Positions 52,051-59,344 of a DNA stretch of 59,344 nt are shown here, piece by piece. The notes beneath the pieces are model-generated. The model ran no database searches and was not told where the DNA came from. It was given only the letters and a program-made list of their open reading frames with translations. Position 1 is the first letter of the stretch, and every line of letters begins with the position of its first letter. The position numbers and the translations under genes are program-made. Origin of the DNA: Streptomyces misionensis (GTDB taxonomy: Bacteria > Actinomycetota > Actinomycetes > Streptomycetales > Streptomycetaceae); assembly GCF_007896895.1 (NCBI RefSeq), contig NZ_VOGW01000102.1, positions 1 to 59,344 on the forward strand, read 5' to 3'.

Positions 52051-52082
52051 GCCTCTACGGCCTGCTCTACGGGCGTAGAGGC
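52051..52082. promoter_or_regulatory. Inverted repeat before the pyrimidine cluster
   Basis: GCCTCTACG (52051-52059) and CGTAGAGGC (52074-52082) form a perfect 9-base inverted repeat with a 14-base centre, 28 bases before the first ATG. CTCTACGG also recurs inside. It is a candidate PucR operator or leader hairpin. Confidence 0.5.
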
Positions 52083-52109
52083 TCTGACGTCGTGTCGAAG
52101 GAGCAGCTC

Positions 52110-52952
52110 ATGGCCAACGTCGTCCGCGCCGCTCTGGTCCAGGCCACCTGGACCGGCGACACCGAGTCCATGGTGGCGAAACACGAGGAGCACGCCCGCG
52201 AGGCGGCCCGCCGGGGCGCGAGGATCATCGGGTTCCAGGAGGTCTTCAACGCCCCCTACTTCTGCCAGGTCCAGGAGCCGGAGCACTACCGCTGGGCCGA
52301 ACCCGTGCCGGACGGCCCGACCGTCACCCGGATGGCGCAGCTCGCGCGCGAGACCGGGATGGTGATCGTCGCCCCGGTGTTCGAGGTCGAGCAGCCCGGC
52401 TTCTACTACAACACCGCCGCCGTGATCGACGCGGACGGCACCTGCCTCGGCAAGTACCGCAAGCACCACATCCCCCAGCTCAAGGGCTTCTGGGAGAAGT
52501 ACTACTTCAAACCCGGCAACCTGGGCTGGCCCGTCTTCGACACCGCCGTCGGCAGGGTCGGCGTCTACATCTGCTACGACCGCCACTTCCCGGAGGGCTG
52601 GCGGCAACTGGGCCTCGGCGGAGCACAGTTGGTGTACAACCCGTCGGCCACCCACCGAAGCCTGTCCAGCCATCTGTGGCAGCTGGAGCAGCCCGCCGCC
52701 GCGGTCGCCAACGAGTACTTCATCGCCGCCATCAACCGGGTCGGCCGGGAGGAGTACGGCGACAACGACTTCTACGGGACCTCGTACTTCGTGGACCCGC
52801 GCGGCCGGTTCGTCGGCGACACCGCCGGCGACAAGGCCGACGAACTCCTCGTCCGCGACCTCGACTTCGACCTGATCGACGAAGTGCGGCAGCAGTGGGC
52901 CTTCTACCGCGACCGCCGTCCCGACGCCTACGAAGGACTGGTGCAGCCGTGA
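52110..52952 (+). CDS. Nitrilase-superfamily amidase, beta-ureidopropionase type (copy 1)
   Basis: A 280-residue carbon-nitrogen hydrolase with the Glu-Lys-Cys triad at Glu44 (GFQEVF), Lys118 (GKYRKHHIP) and Cys155 (YICYDRHFPEGW). The Phe-Trp-Glu-Lys-Tyr region and HFPEGW match N-carbamoyl-beta-alanine or N-carbamoyl amino-acid amidohydrolases. In context it should release NH3 and CO2 from N-carbamoyl-beta-alanine. ATG 52110 has AAGGAG seven bases upstream, better than GTG 52092. The stop overlaps the aminotransferase GTG (GTGA). Confidence 0.9.
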   Translation: MANVVRAALVQATWTGDTESMVAKHEEHAREAARRGARIIGFQEVFNAPYFCQVQEPEHYRWAEPVPDGPTVTRMAQLARETGMVIVAPVFEVEQPGFYYNTAAVIDADGTCLGKYRKHHIPQLKGFWEKYYFKPGNLGWPVFDTAVGRVGVYICYDRHFPEGWRQLGLGGAQLVYNPSATHRSLSSHLWQLEQPAAAVANEYFIAAINRVGREEYGDNDFYGTSYFVDPRGRFVGDTAGDKADELLVRDLDFDLIDEVRQQWAFYRDRRPDAYEGLVQP

Positions 52953-54232
52953 GCGACCTCTACTCCCGACACCGCAGGGTCATGCCCGACTGGCTCGCCC
53001 TCTACTACGACGACCCCATCGAGATCACCCACGGCGAGGGCCGCCACGTCTGGGACTCCGACGGCCGCCGCTACCTGGACTTCTTCGGCGGCATCCTCAC
53101 CACCATGACCGCGCACGCGCTGCCCGAGGTGACCAAGGCGGTCAGCGAGCAGGCCGGGCGCATCCTGCACTCCTCGACCCTCTACCTCAACCGGCCGATG
53201 GTCGAACTCGCCGAGCGCGTCGCCCAGGTGAGCGGCATCCCCGACGCCCGCGTCTTCTTCACCACCTCCGGCACCGAGGCCAACGACGCCGCCCTGCTGC
53301 TCGCCACGACCTACCGGCGCAGCAACACCGTCCTGGCCATGCGCAACAGCTACCACGGCCGTTCCTTCTCCACCGTCGGCATCACCGGCAACCGCAGCTG
53401 GTCCCCGACCTCGCTGTCCCCGCTCCAGACCCTGTACGTGCACGGCGGTGTCCGCACCCGGGGCCCCTTCGCCCACCTGGACGACCGCGCCTTCATCGAC
53501 GCGTGCGTCGCCGATCTGAAGGACGTCCTCGGGCACACCCGTCCGCCCGCCGCGCTGATCGCGGAACCCGTCCAGGGCGTCGGCGGATTCACCTCGCCGC
53601 CCGACGGACTGTACGCGGAATTCCGCGCCCTGCTGAACGCGTACGGCATCCTGTGGATCTCCGACGAGGTGCAGACCGGCTGGGGCCGCACCGGCGACCA
53701 CTTCTGGGGCTGGCAGGCGCACGCCCGCAGCGGGCCGCCCGACATCGTCACCTTCGCCAAGGGCATCGGCAACGGCATGTCCATCGGCGGTGTCATCGCC
53801 CGCTCCGAGATCATGAACTGCCTCGACGCCAACAGCATCTCCACCTTCGGCGGCACGCAGATCACCATGGCCGCCGGCCTCGCCAACCTCACCTACCTCC
53901 TCGAACACGACCTCCAGGGCAACGCCCGCCGGGTCGGCGGCCTGCTCATCGAGCGGCTGCGGTCCGTCGCCGCCCAGCTGCCCGGGGTGCGCGAGGTCCG
54001 CGGACGCGGGCTGATGATCGGCATCGAGCTGGTGAAACCGGGCACCGACGAGGCCGACCCGCAGGCGGCCGCCGCCGTCCTCGAGGCGGCCCGCGCCGGA
54101 GGCCTGCTCATCGGCAAGGGCGGCGGCCACGACACCAGCGCCCTGCGCATCGCCCCGCCCCTGTCGCTGACCGTCGCCGAGGCCGAGGAGGGCGCCGCCA
54201 TCCTCGAAAGCGCGCTGCGGAGCGCGTACTGA
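52949..54232 (+). CDS. Class III PLP aminotransferase (AGXT2/beta-alanine type)
   Basis: A 427-residue fold-type I class III transaminase: YLDFFGGILTTMTAHALPEVT, FTTSGTEANDAALLLA (PLP phosphate site), NSYHGRSFSTVGITG, AEPVQGVGGFTSPPDG, WISDEVQTGWGRTG (Asp to the pyridine N) and VTFAKGIGNG (Schiff-base Lys). It resembles alanine-glyoxylate/beta-alanine-pyruvate transaminases and would turn beta-alanine into malonate semialdehyde, the step after the ureidopropionase. The start GTG overlaps the preceding stop. Confidence 0.9.
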   Translation: MSDLYSRHRRVMPDWLALYYDDPIEITHGEGRHVWDSDGRRYLDFFGGILTTMTAHALPEVTKAVSEQAGRILHSSTLYLNRPMVELAERVAQVSGIPDARVFFTTSGTEANDAALLLATTYRRSNTVLAMRNSYHGRSFSTVGITGNRSWSPTSLSPLQTLYVHGGVRTRGPFAHLDDRAFIDACVADLKDVLGHTRPPAALIAEPVQGVGGFTSPPDGLYAEFRALLNAYGILWISDEVQTGWGRTGDHFWGWQAHARSGPPDIVTFAKGIGNGMSIGGVIARSEIMNCLDANSISTFGGTQITMAAGLANLTYLLEHDLQGNARRVGGLLIERLRSVAAQLPGVREVRGRGLMIGIELVKPGTDEADPQAAAAVLEAARAGGLLIGKGGGHDTSALRIAPPLSLTVAEAEEGAAILESALRSAY

Positions 54233-54279
54233 CACCGAAGGGAACACCCGGCACCGCCGAGCACCAAGGGGATACGGCC

Positions 54280-55857
54280 ATGACCACCACCTCGGGACCC
54301 GGACCCGCCGCCCCGCCGGAACCCGCCCTCTCGGTCCGCCAGGTGCTGACCCTGGAGCGGGTCCTCGCCGGCCGGCCCGAGGTGGTGGCGGGCGCCGGCG
54401 GCCTGGACCGGCCGGTGCGCTGGGTGCACGTCGCCGAGGCCGCCGACGTGGGCGTGATGCTCACCGGCGGCGAGATGGTGCTCACCACCGGTGTGCTCCT
54501 CGCCGGCGACGAGGCCAAGCAGGCCGAGTACATCCGGTCCCTGCACCGCGCCGAGGCCGCCGCCGTGGTCCTCGGCCTCGGCCGGGCCTTTCCCGCGCCG
54601 CCCGAGGTGATGCGCCGGGCCGCCGAGCGCTGCGGGCTGCCGCTGGTCGTCCTGCACCGTCCCTTCCCCTTCGCCGAGCTGACCGAGGAGGTCCAGTCCC
54701 TGCTGCTGCGGCGCAAGTTCGCCGCCGTCAGCCTCTCCGAGACGGTCCGTACCGACCTCACCGCGCTGATCACGGCCGGCGCCCCGTTGCAACGGCTGCT
54801 GGACGAGGTCGCCCGGCACGGCGGCTGCCCGGTCGTCGTCACCAATCTCGCCCACCGCGTCCTCGCCACCGCGGGGGAGCGGTCCGCGGTGGACGACGTG
54901 CTGCGCGACTGGGAGCGCATCGCCCGGCAGACCGGCGGCGCCGGCGACGAGTGGATCCGCGCCGAACTCGGCGGGCGCGGCGAGCGCTGGGGCCGGCTGC
55001 TGCTGTGCGGCTACCGGGGCGAGGCGGCCACCGGACGGCTGCTCGCCGACCGCGCCGCCGAGGCCCTGGTCCTGCACCGGATGCTCGGCGGCGGCTCCGC
55101 GCACAGCTGGGAGGAGCAGTGCGCGCAGAGCCTGCTCACCGACCTCGTCTCCGGCGTCGTACCGGCCCGGCAGCTGCTGCCGCGGGCCCGCGCGGCCGGG
55201 CTGCCGGTCAATCTGCGCACCTTCGTGCCGCTCGTCGTCCCCGACGCCGAACCGGCCGTGCTCGACCGGATGCTGCGAGTGCTGGGCCTGGCCGGGCTGG
55301 CCGGCGAGCTGTCCGACGGGGTCACCGCCGTACTGCTCAGCCTGCCCCGCGACCGGCCCGCGCAGACCCTGCTCACGCTCTTCGCGGCCCGGCTGCGCGA
55401 GGCGACCGGACGGCCGGACGCCGTGGTCGCCGCCGCGGACCCGCGCACCGTCTGGGACGAGGTGCCCGCCGGACTGCGCGAGGCCCGGCACGTCGCCGAG
55501 GCCGTCGCCGGCTCCGCGGCCGCGCTCGGCCTGCCGGCCGTCGTCCGGCTGAAGGACGTCCATCTGCGGGGCCTGGTCCGGCTGCTGCGCGACGACCCGC
55601 ATGTGCAGTCCTTCGCCGAACGGGAGCTGGACGGGCTGCTGTGCACGGCCGAACCCGAACTGCTCGGCGTGCTGCGCACCTATCTGGCGACCGGCCGCAA
55701 CAAGTCCCGCACCGCCCGGCTCCACCATGTCTCCCGGCCCGCGCTCTACCGCCGCCTGGAAGCCATACAGGACCGCCTCGGCGTCGACCTGGACGATTTC
55801 GAGCAGGCCGCCTCGGTGCACATCGCGCTTCTCGCGCATGACGCGCAACAACGCTGA
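54280..55857 (+). CDS. PucR-family transcriptional regulator
   Basis: A 525-residue PucR protein: N-terminal PucR ligand domain (VRQVLTLERVLAGRPEVVAGAGGLDRPVRWVHVAEAADVGVMLTGGEMVLTTG), a central GGDEF-like/CdaR region, and a C-terminal HTH_30 (LGVLRTYLATGRNKSRTARLHHVSRPALYRRLEAIQDRLGVDL). It is placed inside the cluster, 47 bases after the aminotransferase with AAGGGG before ATG 54280, and most likely controls it in response to a purine/pyrimidine breakdown product. Confidence 0.92.
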   Translation: MTTTSGPGPAAPPEPALSVRQVLTLERVLAGRPEVVAGAGGLDRPVRWVHVAEAADVGVMLTGGEMVLTTGVLLAGDEAKQAEYIRSLHRAEAAAVVLGLGRAFPAPPEVMRRAAERCGLPLVVLHRPFPFAELTEEVQSLLLRRKFAAVSLSETVRTDLTALITAGAPLQRLLDEVARHGGCPVVVTNLAHRVLATAGERSAVDDVLRDWERIARQTGGAGDEWIRAELGGRGERWGRLLLCGYRGEAATGRLLADRAAEALVLHRMLGGGSAHSWEEQCAQSLLTDLVSGVVPARQLLPRARAAGLPVNLRTFVPLVVPDAEPAVLDRMLRVLGLAGLAGELSDGVTAVLLSLPRDRPAQTLLTLFAARLREATGRPDAVVAAADPRTVWDEVPAGLREARHVAEAVAGSAAALGLPAVVRLKDVHLRGLVRLLRDDPHVQSFAERELDGLLCTAEPELLGVLRTYLATGRNKSRTARLHHVSRPALYRRLEAIQDRLGVDLDDFEQAASVHIALLAHDAQQR

Positions 55858-56012
55858 AACCTGAGACCACCTGGGAAAACGGCGGTGAAACATGGGCCCA
55901 CGAAGACATGACACGGTGGCACGCCGACCCTGCGGGGACGTGACACGCTGCCCGTCGAACCGCGCCCGACCGCTTCCTAGGCTCACCGGACACCCACCAA
56001 CCGGAGGCTTCG

Positions 56013-56855
56013 ATGAGCCGAGTGATCCGAGCCGCCCTCTTCCAGGCCGCCTGGACCGGCGACAAGGAATCCATGATCCAGGTGCACGAGCAGGCCGTCC
56101 GCGACGCGGCCGCCCAGGGCGCCCAAGTCCTCTGCTTCCAGGAGCTGTTCTACGGCCCCTATTTCTGCCAGGTGCAGGACAAGGCGTTCTACGACTACGC
56201 CGAACGGATTCCCGACGGCCCGACCGTGCGGCGCTTCCAGTCCCTCGCCCGCGCCCTCGGCATCGTGCTGATCCTGCCGATGTACGAGGAGGAGCAGCCG
56301 GGCGTCCTCTACAACACCGCCGCCGTGATCGACGCGGACGGCACCTACCTCGGCAAGTACCGCAAGACCCACATCCCCCAGGTGCGGGGCTTCTGGGAGA
56401 AGTTCTACTTCCGCCCGGGCAACAGCGGCTGGCCCGTCTTCGACACCGCCGTCGGCCGGATCGGCGTCTACATCTGCTACGACCGCCACTTCCCCGAGGG
56501 CTGGCGGGCGCTGGGCCTCGCCGGCGCCGAGATCGTCTTCAACCCCTCGGCCACCTCCCGCGGCCTGTCCCGCTACCTGTGGCAGCTGGAGCAGCCCGCG
56601 GCGGCCGTCGCCAACGAGTTCTTCGTCGGCGCCATCAACCGGGTCGGCGTGGAGGACCTGGGCGACAACGACTTCTACGGCACCACGTACTTCGTGGACC
56701 CCGAGGCCCAGTACGTCGGCGAGGTCGCGAGCGACAAGGAGAACGAACTCGTCGTACGCGACCTGGACCTCGCCAAACTCCGCGAGGTCCGCGACCGCTG
56801 GCAGTTCTACCGGGACCGGGCGCCGGGCGCGTACACGCCGCTGACCGCGCCGTGA
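56013..56855 (+). CDS. Nitrilase-superfamily amidase, beta-ureidopropionase type (copy 2)
   Basis: A 280-residue paralogue of the gene at 52110, identical in length and with the triad at the same numbers: Glu44 (CFQELF), Lys118 (GKYRKTHIP) and Cys155 (YICYDRHFPEGW). Differences cluster at residues 56-95 and in the C-terminal tail, so the two may handle different N-carbamoyl substrates. GGAGG precedes ATG 56013 after a 155-base gap from pucR, which could hold a second promoter. Confidence 0.9.
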   Translation: MSRVIRAALFQAAWTGDKESMIQVHEQAVRDAAAQGAQVLCFQELFYGPYFCQVQDKAFYDYAERIPDGPTVRRFQSLARALGIVLILPMYEEEQPGVLYNTAAVIDADGTYLGKYRKTHIPQVRGFWEKFYFRPGNSGWPVFDTAVGRIGVYICYDRHFPEGWRALGLAGAEIVFNPSATSRGLSRYLWQLEQPAAAVANEFFVGAINRVGVEDLGDNDFYGTTYFVDPEAQYVGEVASDKENELVVRDLDLAKLREVRDRWQFYRDRAPGAYTPLTAP

Positions 56856-56883
56856 CCGAAGCCGAGTGATCCAAGGGAGCAGC

Positions 56884-58287
56884 ATGAGCAGCCGTACCGT
56901 CATCCGCGGTGGCCTCGTCGTCACCGCGTCGGACGAGATCCACGCCGACGTCCTCATCGAGGACGGCCGCATCGCCGCCCTGGCGGCGTCCGGCACCCCC
57001 GCTGCCGCCGCGTTCACCGCCGACCGCACCATCGACGCCACCGGGAAGTACGTCATCCCCGGCGGCGTCGACGGCCACACCCACATGGAGATGCCGTTCG
57101 GCGGCACCTACGCCTCCGACACCTTCGAGACCGGCACCCGCGCCGCCGCCTGGGGCGGTACGACCACGATCGTGGACTTCGCCATCCAGAGCGTCGGCCA
57201 CTCCCTGCGCGAGGGCCTGGACGCCTGGCACGCCAAGGCCGAGGGAAACTGCGCGATCGACTACGCCTTCCACATGATCGTCTCCGATGTGCACGAGGAG
57301 ACGCTCAAGGAGATGGACCTGCTGGTCGAGGAGGGCGTGACCTCCTTCAAGCAGTTCATGGCCTACCCGGGGGTCTTCTACTCGGACGACGGCCAGATCC
57401 TGCGCGCCATGCAGCGCGCCGCCGGCAACGGCGGGCTGATCATGATGCACGCGGAGAACGGCATCGCCATCGACGTCCTCGTGGAACAGGCCCTCGCCCG
57501 CGGCGAGACCGACCCGCGCCACCACGGCGAGGTCCGCAAGGCGCTGCTGGAGGCCGAGGCCACCCACCGCGCCATCCGGCTCGCCCAGGTCGCCGGCGCA
57601 CCGCTGTACGTCGTGCACGTCTCGGCGGCCGAGGCGCTCGCCGAACTGGCGCGGGCCCGGGACGACGGCCTGAACGTGTTCGGCGAGACCTGCCCGCAGT
57701 ACCTGTTCCTGTCCACCGACAACCTCGCCGAGCCGGACTTCGAGGGCGCCAAGTACGTGTGCTCGACGCCCCTGCGGCCCAGGGAACACCAGGCGGCGCT
57801 GTGGCGGGGCCTGCGCACCAACGACCTCCAGGTGGTCTCCACCGACCACTGCCCGTTCTGCTTCACCGGCCAGAAGGAGCTGGGCCGCGGCGACTTCTCC
57901 AAGATCCCCAACGGGATGCCGGGCGTGGAGAACCGCATGGACCTGCTCCACCAGGCCGTGGTCGAGGGGCACATCTCCCGCCGCCGCTGGATCGAGATCG
58001 CCTGCGCCACCCCGGCGCGGATGTTCGGGCTCTACCCGAAGAAGGGCACCATCGCCCCGGGCGCCGACGCCGACGTGGTGATCTACGACCCGCACGCCGA
58101 GCAGGTCATGTCCGCCGAGACCCACCACATGAACGTCGACTACTCGGCGTACGAGGGCAAGCGGACCACCGGCCGGGTGGAGACCGTCCTCTCGCGCGGC
58201 GAACCCGTCATCGACCAGCGGGAGTACACCGGGCACGCCGGGCACGGCGTCTACACCCCGCGCTCCACCTGTCAGTACCTCAACTAG
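56884..58287 (+). CDS. hydA: Dihydropyrimidinase / D-hydantoinase
   Basis: A 467-residue cyclic amidohydrolase: metal ligands His65 and His67 in GVDGHTHMEMPFGG, the carboxylated-lysine region TSFKQFMAYPG, MMHAENGIAIDV, LYVVHVSAAEAL and the catalytic Asp in VVSTDHCPF. It opens 5,6-dihydrouracil or hydantoins to N-carbamoyl compounds, the substrates for the two amidases encoded upstream. It starts 28 bases after amidase copy 2 with AAGGGAG upstream. Confidence 0.93.
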   Translation: MSSRTVIRGGLVVTASDEIHADVLIEDGRIAALAASGTPAAAAFTADRTIDATGKYVIPGGVDGHTHMEMPFGGTYASDTFETGTRAAAWGGTTTIVDFAIQSVGHSLREGLDAWHAKAEGNCAIDYAFHMIVSDVHEETLKEMDLLVEEGVTSFKQFMAYPGVFYSDDGQILRAMQRAAGNGGLIMMHAENGIAIDVLVEQALARGETDPRHHGEVRKALLEAEATHRAIRLAQVAGAPLYVVHVSAAEALAELARARDDGLNVFGETCPQYLFLSTDNLAEPDFEGAKYVCSTPLRPREHQAALWRGLRTNDLQVVSTDHCPFCFTGQKELGRGDFSKIPNGMPGVENRMDLLHQAVVEGHISRRRWIEIACATPARMFGLYPKKGTIAPGADADVVIYDPHAEQVMSAETHHMNVDYSAYEGKRTTGRVETVLSRGEPVIDQREYTGHAGHGVYTPRSTCQYLN

Positions 58288-58298
58288 GAGTGGCGCCC

Positions 58299-59321
58299 AT
58301 GGACTTCGGACTCGTCCTGCAGACCGACCCGCCGGCCTCCCGCGTCATCGACCTCATGCGACGGGCCGAGGACAACGGCTTCACCCACGGCTGGACCTTC
58401 GACTCCGCCGTGCTCTGGCAGGAGCCGTTCGTGATCTACAGCCAGATCCTCGCCCGGACGCGGAGCCTGACGGTCGGGCCGATGGTCACCAACCCGTCCA
58501 CCCGCACCCCGGAGGTCACCGCCTCCACCTTCGCCACCCTCAACGACATGTTCGGCAACCGCACCGTCTGCGGCATCGGCCGCGGCGACTCCGCGATGCG
58601 GGTGGCGGGCCGCAGGCCCAACACCCTCGCGCGGATCAGCGAGGCCATGAAGGTGATCCGCGCCCTCGGCCGCGGCGACTGCGCCGACCTCGGCGGCGGC
58701 ACGGTCGTGCGGTTCCCCTGGGTCGGGCCGGGCGCCCGGCTCCCCGTCTGGATGGCCGCGTACGGCCCGAAGGCGCTCAAGATGACCGGCGAGGAGGCCG
58801 ACGGCTTCATCCTCCAGCTGGCCGACCTCTACCTCACCGAGTACATGGTGAAGGCCGTCAAGGACGCGGCCCGGGCGGCCGGGCGCGACCCCGACGAGGT
58901 CACCGTCTGCGTGGCGGCCCCCGCTTACGTCACCGCCGACGACTCGCCCGAGGCCCTCGCCCACGCCCGCGCGCAGTGCCGCTGGTTCGGCGGCATGGTC
59001 GGCAACCACGTCGCCGACCTGGTCACCAAGTACGGCGAGCACTCCGCCCAGGTGCCCGGCGAACTCACCGACTACATCAAGGCCCGGCAGGGCTACGACT
59101 ACGCCCACCACGGGCGCAGCGGCAACCCGGACACCGAGTTCGTGCCCGACGAGATCGTGGACCGGTTCTGCCTGATCGGCCCGGCCGAGCGGCACATCGA
59201 GAAGCTGAACGCCCTGCGCGCGCTGGGCGTCGACCAGTTCGCGCTGTACGACATGCACGACGCGCAGGAGGCCACCATCGACGCCTACGGCACGAAGGTG
59301 ATCCCGGCCGTCAACTCCTGA
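58299..59321 (+). CDS. LLM-class F420-type oxidoreductase of hydantoinase clusters
   Basis: A 340-residue luciferase-like TIM-barrel protein: MDFGLVLQTDPPASRVIDLM, GPMVTNPSTRTPEVTASTFATLNDMFGNRTVCGIGRGDSAMR and PVWMAAYGPKALKMTGEEADGFILQLAD. These match the F420-dependent group regularly found beside hydantoinases in actinobacteria (TIGR03842-like). Its reaction is unknown; it could reduce or oxygenate the pyrimidine or hydantoin ring before hydantoinase acts. It begins 11 bases after hydA with TAGGAG before ATG 58299. The window ends 23 bases after its stop, so a transporter or further genes may follow. Confidence 0.88.
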   Translation: MDFGLVLQTDPPASRVIDLMRRAEDNGFTHGWTFDSAVLWQEPFVIYSQILARTRSLTVGPMVTNPSTRTPEVTASTFATLNDMFGNRTVCGIGRGDSAMRVAGRRPNTLARISEAMKVIRALGRGDCADLGGGTVVRFPWVGPGARLPVWMAAYGPKALKMTGEEADGFILQLADLYLTEYMVKAVKDAARAAGRDPDEVTVCVAAPAYVTADDSPEALAHARAQCRWFGGMVGNHVADLVTKYGEHSAQVPGELTDYIKARQGYDYAHHGRSGNPDTEFVPDEIVDRFCLIGPAERHIEKLNALRALGVDQFALYDMHDAQEATIDAYGTKVIPAVNS

Positions 59322-59344
59322 CCGCACGACTCCCGTTCGTCACC

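Overview
The window looks like Streptomyces chromosome or a close relative. Base composition is very GC-rich with strong G/C at third codon positions. GTG starts, ATGA/GTGA gene overlaps, a WhiB protein, DUF5709 and DUF6278 proteins, F420/FMN luciferase-like enzymes and a PucR-controlled hydantoinase cluster all fit. No tRNA, rRNA, CRISPR array or intact insertion sequence was seen.

Layout. 0-2 kb: a SWIM zinc-finger gene whose 5' end lies in a perfect 407-base inverted repeat at the window edge, then a secreted transglycosylase. 3-6.7 kb: a sulfide/persulfide module (metallo-beta-lactamase-rhodanese, two rhodaneses, TauE exporter) around five CsoR/CstR-type operators, with no regulator gene nearby. 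6.8-9.1 kb: a kinase-like protein, a secreted polysaccharide deacetylase and DUF5709. 9.2-24 kb: redox and hydrolase genes (two alpha/beta hydrolases, pyruvate oxidase, UspA, luciferase-like monooxygenase plus FMN reductase plus WhiB, amidohydrolase/YcaC/DoxX/DUF1275/MFS operon, esterase, Dps). Six promoters here carry the same unusual architecture: two 16-base half-sites of the form GTGC-N7-GGCAA repeated 22 bases apart, the proximal one starting 36-37 bases before a TAGnnT -10 box. This looks like an undescribed local regulon, and I found no gene for its activator in the window.

24-33 kb is worn accessory DNA: a haloperoxidase-like hydrolase, a secreted esterase, a TetR-controlled quinone oxidoreductase pair with clear operators and a second-type RNase J, mixed with gene remnants (LuxR-type regulator, IS481 transposase, HisC-like aminotransferase, a membrane protein). 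33-39 kb is a P450 island: a 32-residue peptide gene before a P450, a GNAT, then a [3Fe-4S] ferredoxin translationally coupled to one 874-residue ORF that fuses a ferredoxin reductase to a P450, with a ribosome-binding-site-like sequence left inside the linker. A TetR gene, a Gly/Trp-rich secreted protein, an anthraniloyl-CoA-monooxygenase-like flavoprotein and a PcaD-PcaC fusion follow.

43-59 kb looks like ordinary chromosome: metallo-hydrolase, exonuclease III, DUF6278, a membrane-anchored unknown, gamma-glutamyltransferase, a ClpC-like ATPase and a small HTH protein. The end holds a reductive pyrimidine/hydantoin degradation cluster: ureidopropionase-type amidase, class III transaminase, PucR, second amidase, dihydropyrimidinase and an F420-type luciferase-like oxidoreductase.
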